A DNA stretch of 64,000 bases, from positions 1,550,001 through 1,614,000 of the forward strand of contig JAACJO010000004.1 of NCBI GenBank assembly GCA_013368445.1. The letters run 5' to 3'. Shown here one piece after another: positions 45,084 to 57,165 of the stretch (position 1 is the first letter of the stretch; every line of letters begins with the position of its first letter). The notes below the pieces were generated by a model. The model saw only the letters and a program-made list of their open reading frames with translations, ran no database searches and was not told where the DNA came from. Both the position numbers and the translations under genes were made by a program. The stretch is from Leucocoprinus leucothites (lineage: Eukaryota > Basidiomycota > Agaricomycetes > Agaricales > Agaricaceae).

Positions 45084-47221
45084 ATGTCCACGCCAACGAC
45101 CCCCACGGCACGGTCAGCAGCCAACCCACGGACACCAGCAACAACTCGGATATCAAGTACACACATAATACAGGCCTCACCGCATTACACAACTACACGC
45201 CGGCATTCATTGTATGGAGTTGAGGATCGTGTTATCATCGATCCTGGCTCGCGTATCTGGAAAGTCGGATTCAGTGGCGAAGGCAAGCCCCGGGATGTGT
45301 TCTACGCCGTAGGACCAAACGACACGTTATGGAACCTCTCAAGAATTGCAGATACGCAGGAACGAGAGGAGGAGGATAAGATGCTTGAAATACGGCTACA
45401 AAAATGTTTACGATCTGTTTTTCATAAGTGAGTATGTGCGTGGTGTTATCTCATTCTTCCTCTTTGCGTTGGATGGTATTAAGTAACTGCCAAGCTCATT
45501 GATGACAGATCCGAAAGCGAGAAAGGTTATTCTGGTCGAGCATCCTCTGTTGCCGTTATATATCAAAGACCTAATTGCGAGAATTTTGTTCGATAACCAG
45601 GTTTGTTATAACCTTGTGCTGGTTCTACGACTTATCTGGTCACCTTCAGGTTCCTTCAGTATCGTTTGCTTCGAGCCACCTCCTGTCTCTACTCGCGGTC
45701 GGAAGAATAACCGGTCTGGTAGTGGACTCTGGTCATCTTGAATCTGTGGCTTTACCAGTATGTTTTTCAGCGCTCCACTTCCAAAAATCTTCTGAGCTAG
45801 GTCTACTTAAACTCTAGATTTTTGCCTCCCGGCCATTATTTCCTCAGCTTAAAACAACCCCCTTAGCGGGTGCAAAACTTACACAACATTTACGTGCTCT
45901 TCTACTCATGTTCGCAACATACCTTCCACCCCTCGCGACACTAGGTTCAACAACGACAGTCCCAGACTCTGAACGAGCCACACGGGTTCCCCAAGAAATC
46001 CTAACAGATCAGCTTGTCGAGGAAATTAAAACACGTTACACTTTCGTGAGCACTGTCATGCCAGATTTTGAGGAAGAACAGGCGCCCTTTGAACTATCAG
46101 CAAAAAAGAAAATGGAGGAAGAAGATGAAGATGAAGATGAAGATGAAGATGAAGATGAAGATGAAGATGATGAAGATGAAGATGATGGCGATGATGGTGA
46201 TTCTGAGCCCGAAGTACCACTTAGCGACTCAGTCGCTCCCTCCGAATCTGAGTTTTCCACTGCAGAGTCTGGCACCAAAACTCAGCACTCCCGAGCCGAA
46301 CCTTCTGAGGCTTCTCGGTCTGAGCGTCCTCGTGCGCCATCATCACTTGGAAGTGCTCCTAGTGAAAATCATCTTCAGGCCATCGCCAACCTTTACAAGC
46401 GATACTCAAGAGCCACGACTATCCACCTGCGCGTCGCTCCTCCTCAGCATCAACAAACTGGTACTGGACTAGGCACACTAGTAATTCCAGGTTGGATACG
46501 TGAACGAGCGGCTGAAGTTCTGTTTGAAGGTGGTGATATTGACGAGAGCAGTCTCGCAGAACTTATCCTTGATGTCCTACTCAAAACGCCTGTGGACCTT
46601 AGGAAAACTTTGGCTTGTTCTATCCTTGTCACAGGTGGCACCGCAATGATTCCTGGGTTCATCCCGCGATTACAAGCGGAGGTTCTGCGCGCGATACAGC
46701 CTCCTATGCCGATTGGAAACCGGAATCAAAACTCAACCATCCCTGGAAGGCCACCTCCGCCCGTCTACGATCGATATGCCACACTCCGGCCATTAGTTCC
46801 TTACATCTCAATCTTGAACAATCCATCACCACCCCCTCCAACCTCTGGCCGGGCCGCCGCGAATGCTGGAAAAGCACCTGCGTTTGCCCCCTCTTTGATA
46901 GCCTGGGTTGGTGGGTCCCTAGCTGGGTACGTAGCTTGGATGTTTTCCTCGTCGTTAGCCTGATTGTTTCCTAGATCTCTAAAAACCGGGGGTGCCGAAG
47001 TATCAAGAGAAAAGTGGGACGAAGCTGACGCAGCAGTTCAAAATGCAGAAGATGAAGAGATGGAAATTACTCCTGAGCCAACAGGCCGTTCAGGGAGAAG
47101 CATCTTGCCTGATTGGACGAGATCATCATTGCCTGCCGGTGCACCCCCAGCAAATGCGGGGCCCCCATCTACCCCTATTATCTCTGCTACCCCTCGAGCA
47201 ACCCGGGTTCTTCCTCGCTAG
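45084..47221 (+). CDS. ARP10: Actin-related protein Arp10 (dynactin pointed-end subunit)
   Basis: Five exons (45084-45427, 45495-45600, 45650-45757, 45818-46926, 46975-47221) give 637 residues, long for the family (about 400). Actin-fold segments: VIIDPGSRIWKVGFSGE, KVILVEHPLLPLYIKDLIARILF, VPSVSFASSHLLSLLAVGRITGLVVDSG, ALPIFASRPLFPQLKTTPLAG and ILVTGGTAMIPGFIPRLQAE. This order matches Arp10/Arp11, which caps the pointed end of the Arp1 filament in dynactin and helps dynein transport nuclei and endosomes along microtubules. Two features explain the extra length. One is an acidic Glu/Asp run (residues about 287-315) encoded by a GAAGAT repeat, followed by a Ser-rich loop. The other is a C-terminal Pro/Thr-rich tail. 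The insert lies between actin subdomains, so it is probably a surface loop. Confidence 0.88.
46112..46200 (+). repeat. GAAGAT hexanucleotide repeat inside ARP10
   Basis: About twelve imperfect copies of GAAGAT encode an alternating Glu/Asp run inside the coding exon. Such tracts change length easily by slippage in steps of two residues. Confidence 0.9.
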
Positions 47222-48042
47222 TAATGACTGAGTACACCCTCTGATCAACTTATGGTAAAGTACATATTAGTTACCCTGTTGTGGGTGGTTTCAATGACGG
47301 CAATAACAGCCTGCTTATATATGTTCGCCTTACCCCAGAACTGAAAGTACCTCTCGTTACAGTGTACATCACCGGACAAGGCGATTGCAAAGATTCGTGA
47401 GATCAAACCAGGCAGAAAAATTGTGTTGGGGAATCTTGCCATCAGCGAGTGACGGACAAAGCAGATTGAGCACAACAAGATAAGTGAGACAAAAGCGGTG
47501 CGACTAAGGCAACTTGAAGCCAAACATAAAACCCTTGCCAAAGAAGGCCCAAAAACAAGGATGACATTAGTAAACTCTGGGAGAAATCATATCACCCACC
47601 GTTGGTACCCTGAATCGTGCGGGGCATGTTCACAATGGGTAGTGAATCCCGACTCATGAGCACAACAAAGAAAAATATGTATCCAGGAAGCCGAGCGACA
47701 GCAAAGGCTTTGGGGACCGCCTCAGGTCCATTGTAGGTCAGTTAAAAGGTGAATATTGAAGCCTCGGCGTCGAACCAGTACGAGCGTCAAGGAAGTTATC
47801 AGCTCAGTATCAACAGAGCTGAGGGCGTAGATAGCGGTGAGGGTATAGTTCGACGCCTAGGAGCTACACGACTATTACACTAGTGTGTCAATGCTACAGA
47901 AGTAAAATCCAAGAGGTATTAACGTCATCGTATTAAAATTCTATCTACTGATCAAGTCCATCCAGCTTGATATATCCAAGAGATACGCAGAAAAAAAAGG
48001 AGTGTACATCTATCCATGGTACGAGAGAAAATTTCCAAATAA
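47222..48042. other. Intergenic stretch between convergent genes, with possible membrane-protein remnant
   Basis: On the minus strand, two stretches look protein-like. One is near 47590-47740 (a hydrophobic PGYIFFFVVL segment, then RDSLPIVNMPRTIQGTN). The other is 47245-47580 (two hydrophobic stretches, then YFQFWGKANIYKQAVIAVIE). No sound splice joins them and no family is recognised, so this may be a decayed or very divergent multi-span protein gene. Confidence 0.25.
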
Positions 48043-50895
48043 TCAAGCAACCATAATACCTTTCACCTCGCACCCAAGTGGCTGCAAATCCGGGAGCGAA
48101 GTAACAGGTGCAGCCGTAGCTGCACCCTCCAGACACGCAAGCTGTAGACTCTTCTTCTTCCCTTTAACACGCCTCCCCATCTCCTCTCTAATCTTATCAA
48201 CCCATTCAACAACACCTCTAGCCATCTCCCTCCCCTGTCTCTCTCTCTCACTCAACCTCCTCTCATCACCACCATCCACACCCTGCTCATCTAACTTCTT
48301 CAACATCTTGTAAAACTCGTACTCCTTCCTCCTCTTTGCTTCCTTGATCTCCCAACCTTTGCAATAAGCTTCTTCTACTGATTTAGCCCAGTCACCGTTT
48401 TCGTAGCCTGATCTTGAGAGTTCGATGCCTACGCCTTCTTGGTCGAGGTACATACGGAGTCCGTGTTCTTCGATGAAGAGCGGTCGGGAGACTGTTTGTG
48501 TGTGGGTGGTTAGTGAAATGGGGGAAGTGTTGAATCTGTGGGAGCCTACCGTAAACGAATGGTGTACATGCATCTACGCACTCTGAAGTCATGCCATAGC
48601 CCTAAAGAGATTCCTTAACAACCCTAAAAATGAAAGGCGAGGTGTCACGTACAAGTTTACCGAGAACAACGTCCCCGACAGCAATCAGATCAGGCATATA
48701 CACATCCCTCGGGGCGACATAAAATCCTTCAGGTAAACCACCCTCTTCATTCTCCGCGTTCCACTGTTCCTTACTCACACCACAAATCACCGCGATCCAA
48801 TGCTCATCCGGTAATAACCCAGCCTCTCCCTCGCCTTCCTCAGCCTCATTCTCAAACCCTTCATCGCTGACGTGAGTCGAGGTCTGGGAGGTGGTAGTAA
48901 ACACAGGAGAGACTTCCGAGTCACCGGACGAGGAAGACGAGGAGGAAGGAGTACGTGTGAGGCCCTCAACCTCCGCCATACCAATCGCACCTGCATTCCC
49001 AAATAAACTCGGTTTCGGAGTAGGCGGTATAACACACATCTCAGGCACCTTCACCACCTCCACTCCTCCTAAACTAGGCAACCGACCATTTCCATTCGCT
49101 TTACCCAAACTAGGAGTCCGCATAATCGTTTGAGCGGGTTTACTTGCCGGTGGTGCGCCGGGGATGAGTAGATGAGAAGGTGTAGCGAGATATCTCCTAT
49201 GCGCATTTAGATCATGGCTGCGATGTCGTCGTCGAGGGAGCGTATGTCGACGTTTGGATAGATTGGGAGCGGTGATGTACTCGGCACGATCTAGAACCGG
49301 GGTAGTAGTGTTCTCAGGGGAAAAGATTATGCCGGAATTCTTGTTAGGTCGGGATTCGTGATCGGATTCTCTGTGACTGCTTGTACCCCCATTGTTGTCG
49401 ATGTCGCTGGAAACATAGCCTGAAGCGTTTTCGTCGGAGTAGTGCGGCGTACCGGTACGGTTGGTGTAACGTTTCGCAGTGTCAGAGGATTTGGATTTGA
49501 TGTGTGTGCGGAGACCTTTATCAAGGGCGTCAAGATCGAGGCGTAGTCCAGAAACTCGGGTGTTCATGTCTCTCGGTTTCAGGGCTAATCCGTCCATGCT
49601 TGTGGAGGTTGTTTGAAAATTGTGATAGTTCCTTGAAGCACGTTTGCTATAGGGCCTTTTCTCTATTTTAGGCTCTGGAGCTAAAGCTTCCTGGCTTGGG
49701 AACCGACTTTGGATACGACTGCTGGTCCTGCTACTCCCAGGACGTTTGAATACTTGACCGCCGAATGAAACGACGAGGATCTTCATTCCTTTAAAATCAG
49801 GAAGACCAGTCTTCTTAAGGAATTCAGCGCGCCCTTCGGGGGTATATATATGGGGTGAAGGAGGCCGGACTAGGAGAGGTGCAGCGCGGACAGAGCGAGG
49901 CACAGTTAACTCTGTACTGGGGAAAGATTTAGGTGAATGTAACGGTAGATTAGAATCGAGAGGGGAGAGCAGATGATTCGTTACAGAGGGGTGAAATTTG
50001 TTTAAGATTGGATCAACCCATTCGGATGAAGGTAGAGCTGGCTGGGAGAGAAAAGAGGGTATAGGGATATGTCCGGGTAGACGTAATAAAAGATCGGCAT
50101 GTTGATAACCTTCATGGAGCTGTTGGACAAGAGGCGCAAGCGTAGACTCGGGAATTGGTGTGTCGGGTAAGAGTTGGTCCGAGCTGGTTGAAGAAATTGA
50201 TGCGTCTGTAGCCGTTGAAGGTGAGGGAGAGAGGGTGCTACTAGAGGGGGTGATGGATGTCTGAGCCGGAGAGTCAACGAGGGAAGTCGCAAGGTAGCTA
50301 TAGACAGAATCAAAAGTAAAATTAGTGATGAGGACTGATGGAATGCAGGCTGATTTGGCCGCGAGACTGAATGAAGAAGGAAGGTTCAGTCCATCAATGT
50401 CAGAAGTGTAAAGAAGCGCCCTGAGAACACACCAGCCTAGGAAAGCTGCGTCACTGAGGACGCAATTGGCCCCTATATCCGTCAACCAGGCGCGCTCACG
50501 ATCCAGCATGGCATCTTTCTTGGCAAGGAACTCTTCCAGAACTTGGACACTCTTCTGCCGGTCGACGCGGTACCTGCAGGGTACAATGTATGAGAGGGAA
50601 ATGATGAGTTGGCGCTTAAATTACTGACGCAAGGGGTTGGACGATGACAGGGTCAATGTCGGCATAGCGGTAGAGTGCCCCACAGGCAATGCTGTCTGCA
50701 AAGACGTGGCGGGGGGCGGACGAGACGATGTGGATGGTCAGCCTACGGGGGAGGGAAAGGGAAAGGAGATGGCGGGCAAAGGCGGAGACTCTTGTGGCGT
50801 GTCCATAGCCTGGGTATTGTAAGTAGCAGTAAGTGAAGAAGAGCAGAAGACTGACCGTGGCCTGAGCAGTAATAAGCAAAAACGAGGGTATCCAT
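48043..50895 (-). CDS. Glycosyltransferase-like protein resembling the N-terminal part of L-arabinokinase
   Basis: Six exons (50856-50895, 50629-50809, 50433-50573, 48653-50366, 48550-48601, 48043-48491) give 858 residues. The first Rossmann-like half begins LVFAYYCSGHGYGHATRVSAF and contains PRHVFADSIACGALYRYAD, RAWLTDIGANCVLSDAAFL and ACIPSVLITNFTFDSVYSYL. The second half starts MKILVVSFGGQVFKRP and ends GDVVLGKLGYGMTSECVDAC, VSRPLFIEEHGLR. These GT-B motifs resemble the nucleotide-sugar-like domain that precedes the kinase in plant L-arabinokinase, but no kinase domain is present. The substrate is unknown. About 250 residues of Ser/Arg/His-rich low complexity (HTLPRRRHRSHDLNAHRR) interrupt the second half between 48900 and 49740, far more than a normal GT-B loop. 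The start MDTLVF is the first Met and lies close to the divergent paladin gene. Confidence 0.72.
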
Positions 50896-51017
50896 GATGC
50901 TGAAAGAGCGGGCGGGAAGGCTTAATGAGAGAGTCAGGATCAGCCCCTAACCCTAAACAAGTAATCCCTGGTCTTGGGCATGAGGACAAGATAGGAGCTT
51001 GGCTTTCAACGTCTACA
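50896..51017. promoter_or_regulatory. Very short shared promoter of two divergent genes
   Basis: Only about 120 bp separate the two start codons if paladin starts at 51018, and about 30 bp if it starts at the in-frame ATG at 50925. That short distance is why I prefer 51018. Confidence 0.5.
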
Positions 51018-54000
51018 ATGGCTCACAGACAGATTGCCCTTCTCAAGTCTGCCCCTGACCTCACTGCTCGCTCCAACTCAGCACCTCCAAATGACTCCCA
51101 GAATCCTTCTTCATCCTCCCCTCCTCGTCTCTTGTCCCGCCACCAGACTGAGCCACAGCCCTCTCAGCCTGCTCCCAACACCACAGAACTCGATCTCATG
51201 AACTTTCTCCAGCGTTCAGAGGCTGCACTCGTCAAGACTAGATCTGGGAGTGTCCTTTCTCGTGGCTTTATCCTCAAGACTGATCACTATCCTTCTGGTA
51301 TGTGTCCTGTTGTCTGGATCATGAACGCTCCTTATTTCGGATCTCACTTAGGCGTGCCCTTGACCTCGACCTTAATGTTCATGGTGCACCCAACTTTCGT
51401 GCACCGCGCGTTGGTGACTTGAATGTGTTTGGTGTGGCTCAACCACGTACCCAGGGACTGCGAGCTATCCTTTCAATTCTTAGATGTCGTCCGAATACTC
51501 CAAACCCCTCTCATGTCGTATGGTTCTCCACTCGCGAGGAGCCAATCAGTGAGTTCATTTACCTCTATTCATTAAAAGTGTTCATAATTTGCCTAGTATA
51601 CATATCCGGGCGTCCATTTGTGCTGCGGGATGCTGCTGAGCCACGGCGTACGCTCAATATCTCGGATCGTGCCGAGAACTTAGAGGCTATTGAAACGAGG
51701 CTCAAGAACGATATCCTACAGGAAGCTGCCAGGTGCGTGGCCTAGACTGTAGCTACTTGCACCCGATTAACAATTCTGCAATCAGGTTCGGGGGTGTCGT
51801 GTTGACGCACAATGAAGTTGGTACGCCACCAGCTCTATCACGCGCGTATAGACGCGCCCGTCGCCTAAACTAACGCGCGTTTTTAGCAAGCGGCGAGGGC
51901 GCTATCCTTCCAACCTGGACTAGTGTCGATACCAATAATGTCAAGACGTGTCGAGAGCTCTGGGAGCACATGAAGAAAGATGGCTGGAACGTCGACGTCA
52001 GTTTCTTGGCTTTTCAACCGTATATAGTCCTCGAGCACTCACATTTTTCCCCTATCACCCTGATATAGTATCACCGGTATAGGCATCTCTAATTCTATAC
52101 CACCCTCGGCTTATCACGATCTACCTCTTTGACAGAATACCCATTGCCCCGGATCGTCCTATAGAAGTGAGTTCAGGCCTGACGCTGCTCAATCTCCGTC
52201 GGCGTTGATCACTGATCTCTTTCGACATAGGACAACTACCTTGATGCATACCTCCGCGTTATCCGAGATACCGATCCCTTACGAACATCTTTGGTTTTCA
52301 ATTGTGGTATGGGTGCCGTGAGAACCACTTTTGCGATGGTGGCTGCCCTTATTATCAGAAGGAAGCAATTAGTCGAGAGAGGGTTTTCCGACCCTTTTGG
52401 GATGAGCCCTGCACTTCTTGTTGGTGCTTCTAGCGTCAATGGGGTGCACACTCCCACTTCAAATGGGACTGGAACGCCAGGCTCAGTATGTTTACTACAT
52501 CTAGATTATATCTTGTCCTAACATTCATCCTTCTCAGCCGGCCACCCCTCCCAAGGTAAACTCTCAGCATATTCAAAATCTAAAAATAGCCACTGAGCCG
52601 ACATCCACAGCAAACCGAATCTAAACTCATCCAGGCTTTAGAACAAGCTAACGCTCAACAAGAATACAGTAAATCACTTCTACGACTAACATACCTCTTA
52701 CAGCAATGTGAGATGCCCTAGGGCCCCCTTTTTTTTTATCACGCATATGCTCACCTGATCTCATTTGACCAGGTCTCAAAGATACCAATTCCCAATCAGC
52801 TATTGAACTACTCATGAGTCAACCAACGCTACTAGAAAATCTACGGAAAGCACACCAAGGCAATTACGGTATAATTCTTAGTTTACTCGGATGTTTAGAC
52901 CATGGCTTGAGAGCCAAGAAGTTGGTGGATAAGGTCATTGATACCAGTGCGTTTTTTGGGTATCTGAGATAGTGAAGCAGTATCTGATGGGGTGTTTTTT
53001 TATAGCTGATCAGGTTACGAATTTACGAGAAGAGATTATGACGTATCGATTGAAGTATTCGCTTACGAGTATGGGGGATGAACAGAGTGAGGAGTTGTTG
53101 AATAAGGCTGTAAAAGCACTGGAGAAATATTTCTTCATGATCGCCTTTGCGAGCTTCGTTGACGCGTCGAACAAGGATTTTTCACAATCTTTCCTCGAAT
53201 GGATCACGGTAAGTCCCCGAATTTATAGGCCTTGGTAATAAAAAAATCAACGAAAAATACAGGCACGATCGGAGGTTGGAAAGTACGTTCCCCGGACTTT
53301 CTACTGCCTTCATCTTTATCTGAATTTTTTTTATCCTTACATAGTCAAGTCCGCTTCCTGCGAAAGACCTACGGATCAAAGCTCAATGTCTTTGCACCAG
53401 TCAATGATTTGTCTTCCTTGTCCAAATCAGGGTTCGAGACTCGTTCTTTGGTTGCCGGAAAGAAGAATGATATGGCTATTGCTGGTGGTCAGATCCTGGG
53501 TGATGAATACACAGATCATGTAATCAAGGTTAGCGCTTCCTGGATTATCTCACAACTACAACTCATGAGATCGGCGGCGTTTAGAATCGTAGTGGAATCA
53601 TTCTTCGCGAAAGGTATGTCTTCCTTTCCCTTCTTTCCCGATAAACTCTCATTCCTTGTAACGCAGCACACTCCTCAAATCTGATCAATGGATCCGTCGT
53701 CAAACCGTCGAAGATGATTCCATCCGCGGCGCAATCAACTTTCGGCAGATACCTAATTCCAATATCTATGCTCTTGGTCAGCCAACGGTTGATGCTGTGG
53801 ATGATGTCGTGTCGAGGATTAAACGTGCTCATCCTGATGCTCCCAGGATTGTGTGGATTACGTTGCGTGAGGAGCCGGTTGTGTACATTAATGGTGCTCC
53901 GTATTGTTTGAGGAGGGAGGGATTTTCGTTAAGGAATATGAAGGGTACACCGGTATATTAAGTTTCAGTTGGTTCCTATTACTGATCGAACATGCGTAGA

Positions 54001-54846
54001 TTATGGCGGTATTTCAGCTTCCAGACTTGAGATACTTGAAGAACGACTGAAGGATGACGTCATTTCCGAGTTGAACGCTTTCGGTGGAAGGTAAGCATTC
54101 CTCGAAAAGTGCCCATGTTTATCGCTCTTGACAGGTTTGCGTAGGGTTCTTCTGCACACCGAATCAGGCGACGGCACTGTCGTTCCAGTATGGGAGGAAG
54201 TCCAGCCCGAGAACATCGCCGTACTGAAAGATATAATGGAATCACGGAATAACGTCGACACCATGATCCTCCAATACAATCGTATCCCGATCACAGCAGA
54301 AAAACCACCCGACTTTACCGACCTCAGTGAGCTCATAGAAGTGGTCATGCGAACGTCCATGAACACTCCCATCGTCGTCAACTGTCAGCTCGGCGGTGGT
54401 AGGAGTACACTCGCTTCTATCCTACTGGTATTGATACGGCAATGGTTCGAGACACAGAATCAGGTCGTTGCTACACCTATTGCGACATCCATGTCGAGGA
54501 GTGTGTCGATGTCGTTTGGTGAGGTTTGGTCTCCAATGAAGCAGCAGCAGAAGCCGAGAAAGTCGTATCAGGTTATTAACAGTGAGTGGTCTTGCGTGAG
54601 AGTGTATGCCGAGTAATTGATGTGTGACTTGACTAGATCTCTTGCGCGTTTTCAGAAAGGGCCCTGCTGTGAAGAATACGGTGGATGATGCGATTGATCA
54701 GTGTTCGGCTGTTTACAATCTTCGTGAATCGATTGATTTGTTGAGGGTTAGGAGTGAGGAGGCGATGGAGGATGCGCGGAAGAAGTTGTATGCTCAGAAG
54801 GGTATGTGGCCATTCTGAACCCGTCAGGGCGTGCAGTCGCTAAATT

Positions 54847-54877
<31 letters not shown>

Positions 54878-56927
54878 ATGATTAAAGGCCTCCAGAACCT
54901 GAGGCGCTACTTTGAGCTTATAGTCTTCCAGGCTTATCTTCAGTCAACTATTCCAGACACTATGCAATCCTTTGAGAGCATAGAGACTTTTGTGAAGGCT
55001 CGCCCTGTCATCAAGACTTTCGAGAAGGAGCTGAGTCGTGGTGGGATTAGCGCTCTTCAGCCTCTCGTTGGAGCATCGGCGAAGGGAGACATGGCCTCTC
55101 CGGATGAAGTCACACAGGTTGTCATGAATCGTACCGGAGGTATCCTCTCGGCTTCGACTATCCTCAAAAGCGATTTCTTCTCGAACTTGCAGAAGATGAC
55201 GTTACCCGAGTACGTTTCTCCAGTTTGATAGCCGGGGGAAATTTTGCTGACAAGATATGAATAGACGTATTGAGGGGTCACCGAACTTCAGGAGGGTCCC
55301 GCTAACGCTGAGACCTATTTCGACTACGGCATCGGGATCAGATGCCATGGACTTTGTGGTCGATGAATCTGCCCAGGGAAAGGGTGTTTGCGGAAGGTAA
55401 GGTTGTAACCACTAGTAACCCGACTGATATTGATGCGTATGGTTCTGTCCCAGTGGTATGCCAACAGTAGAAGGGTGCGTTTGATCCAACAAAGTCGGCA
55501 ACACGATATTTAACTCCCTTTTATAGCTTGAAACGTGCGTTGCAGAGAGTCGAAGCTGGGCCGAACGGGAAAAATATGGTTTATTGGACTTCGCTGCGAG
55601 AGGTGATAGCGATTTTTCGCTTTCCTCACGATTTTTATTAAAAAGGCAACAGGAACCTGTTATATATGTTGCGGGACGACCTCATGTCCTTCGTCTCATC
55701 AACAAACCCCTAGAAAATGTGGAGTGGGTGTTTCACTGCGGTTCCGTATGGAAACAGGCGCTGATGTACGACCCCAGAGCAACAGGAGTCACCACCGCTG
55801 TTGTGGAAGCCATGGAAGAAAGTTTCAAGAGGGATGTGCTTCGTGAAGTTAGAGCCGGTGACGGACGTATTCTTCTGCATGACGAAGTTGAAGAGCGTCC
55901 AGGAGCGTTTTCTATTATTCCCATCTGGGAAAATGTCACTGAAGATGATATCATGACGCCCAGAGACGTGTTCGAACTGATCAAGAAAGCAGGCTACAGG
56001 GTATGTTCTATTTTCAAACTGCTTTGATGACTGATAACCATTACAATCACTGCAGATTGATTACGGACGTGTTGCGATTGTATGTGTTACTACCTGTCTG
56101 GCTGAGAAAACTCAATTGGCTTACCGATATTGTTACGTAGACCGATGAGCAAGCACCTCTGCCGGCAGCGCTCTTCCAGTTATTGGATCGTATTCAATCC
56201 GGTCTATCTCAGGCGGGAGACTTCATATTCAACTGTCAGATGGGCCGAGGACGAACGACTACGGGTATGGTTACTGCGTGCCTGATCGCATCAACACAGC
56301 AGTGGACCAGACAGGAGCAGCAACTTGCCGAGCATGAGCCAATCACTGAGGCAGAGATCTACGACCCCATTGATGGCCCTTCTGAAGAAGAGGCTTACCT
56401 GCAAGGTGACGTTGAATCCCAGCACCTTATCATTTCACAGCAATTGATGCAACTGATGCAGGAGAATACAAAACCATTCTCCAACTTGTTGTCGTTTTGT
56501 CGCATGGTAAAGTAGCTAAGCGCTTGACTGATCGCGCGATCGACTTGATGCAAGATGTTCAAAATTTGCGCAAGGCCATCTTTGAGTATGTGTAGTTAGG
56601 TCGGCTAATGATTTACATCTGCTCACCGTTCTTGAACCAGTTACAAGCTCAAAACCGAAGCTTGTGAGAAAGGCAGTGCGAAGGAGCGCAATTTGCGAAA
56701 CATAACTGTAAATTATTTGTAGGTGTTTCATCCCTGCCGAACCGCAGATGGCGCTGACACCTTGGACACTATTAACCTGGGATAGGTACCGCTATGGTAC
56801 TCTGATCGTCTTTGCAAACTACCTCATCGAGGCGAGAGAGCGAGGAGGACCCGCAGCGACGTTCCCGGAGTGGTTGCATGAGCATCGGGAAATTACGAAA
56901 CTACTCGAGCGGAGATCTCTTGACTAG
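51018..56927 (+). CDS. Paladin-type protein with three phosphatase-like domains
   Basis: An intron-rich gene with more than twenty exons and no frame damage seen. The protein has three repeats of one module: NFR-containing start, a WxxLREEP segment, GRP-type loop, long helix and a phosphatase loop. The loops are CGMGAVR (52303-52323), CQLGGGR (54383-54403) and CQMGRGR (56234-56254). All keep the Cys-x5-Arg of protein tyrosine and inositol polyphosphate phosphatases. Repeat blocks include RALDLDLNVHGAPNFRAP, VVWFSTREEP and ISGRPFVLRD in copy 1. Copy 2 has AINFRQIP, WITLREEPVVYINGAPY; copy 3 has GSPNFRRVP, GRPHVLRL. The order matches animal paladin, described as a phosphoinositide phosphatase. 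Activity here is inferred. One exon, 52069-52076, is only 8 nt (TATCACCG) and restores DYHRIPIAPDRP; another of 18 nt encodes PATPPK. The start MAHRQIALLKS is preferred to an upstream Met at 50925. Confidence 0.88.
54847..54877 (+). repeat. (TC)n microsatellite in a paladin intron
   Basis: A run of TC dinucleotides with one interruption lies in the intron just before the exon that begins GLQNLRRYFE. It also serves as the intron's polypyrimidine tract. Confidence 0.85.
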
Positions 56928-57165
56928 ATTTCTTGCTTGATCCGTTGTACTATAATTAGAAATTATCATTCCAGATCTGTACACTACGATCGTAAGTTTG
57001 TAATAATAGTTGGAATAGCGTATTATTGGATAGTGATTCGCTAGGGTCTCTCGCCTAGGCATTAAAAGAAAATAAGTGTAATAAATACAGTCCAAACAAT
57101 ACGACTATGCTACAGTTTAAATGAATAACTAAGCAGGAATAAGGTTAGCAATGAAATCAGCAAGA

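Noticed and set aside
46036..46278. Poly-serine open frame antisense to ARP10
   Set aside because: It is only the reverse complement of the GAAGAT repeat.
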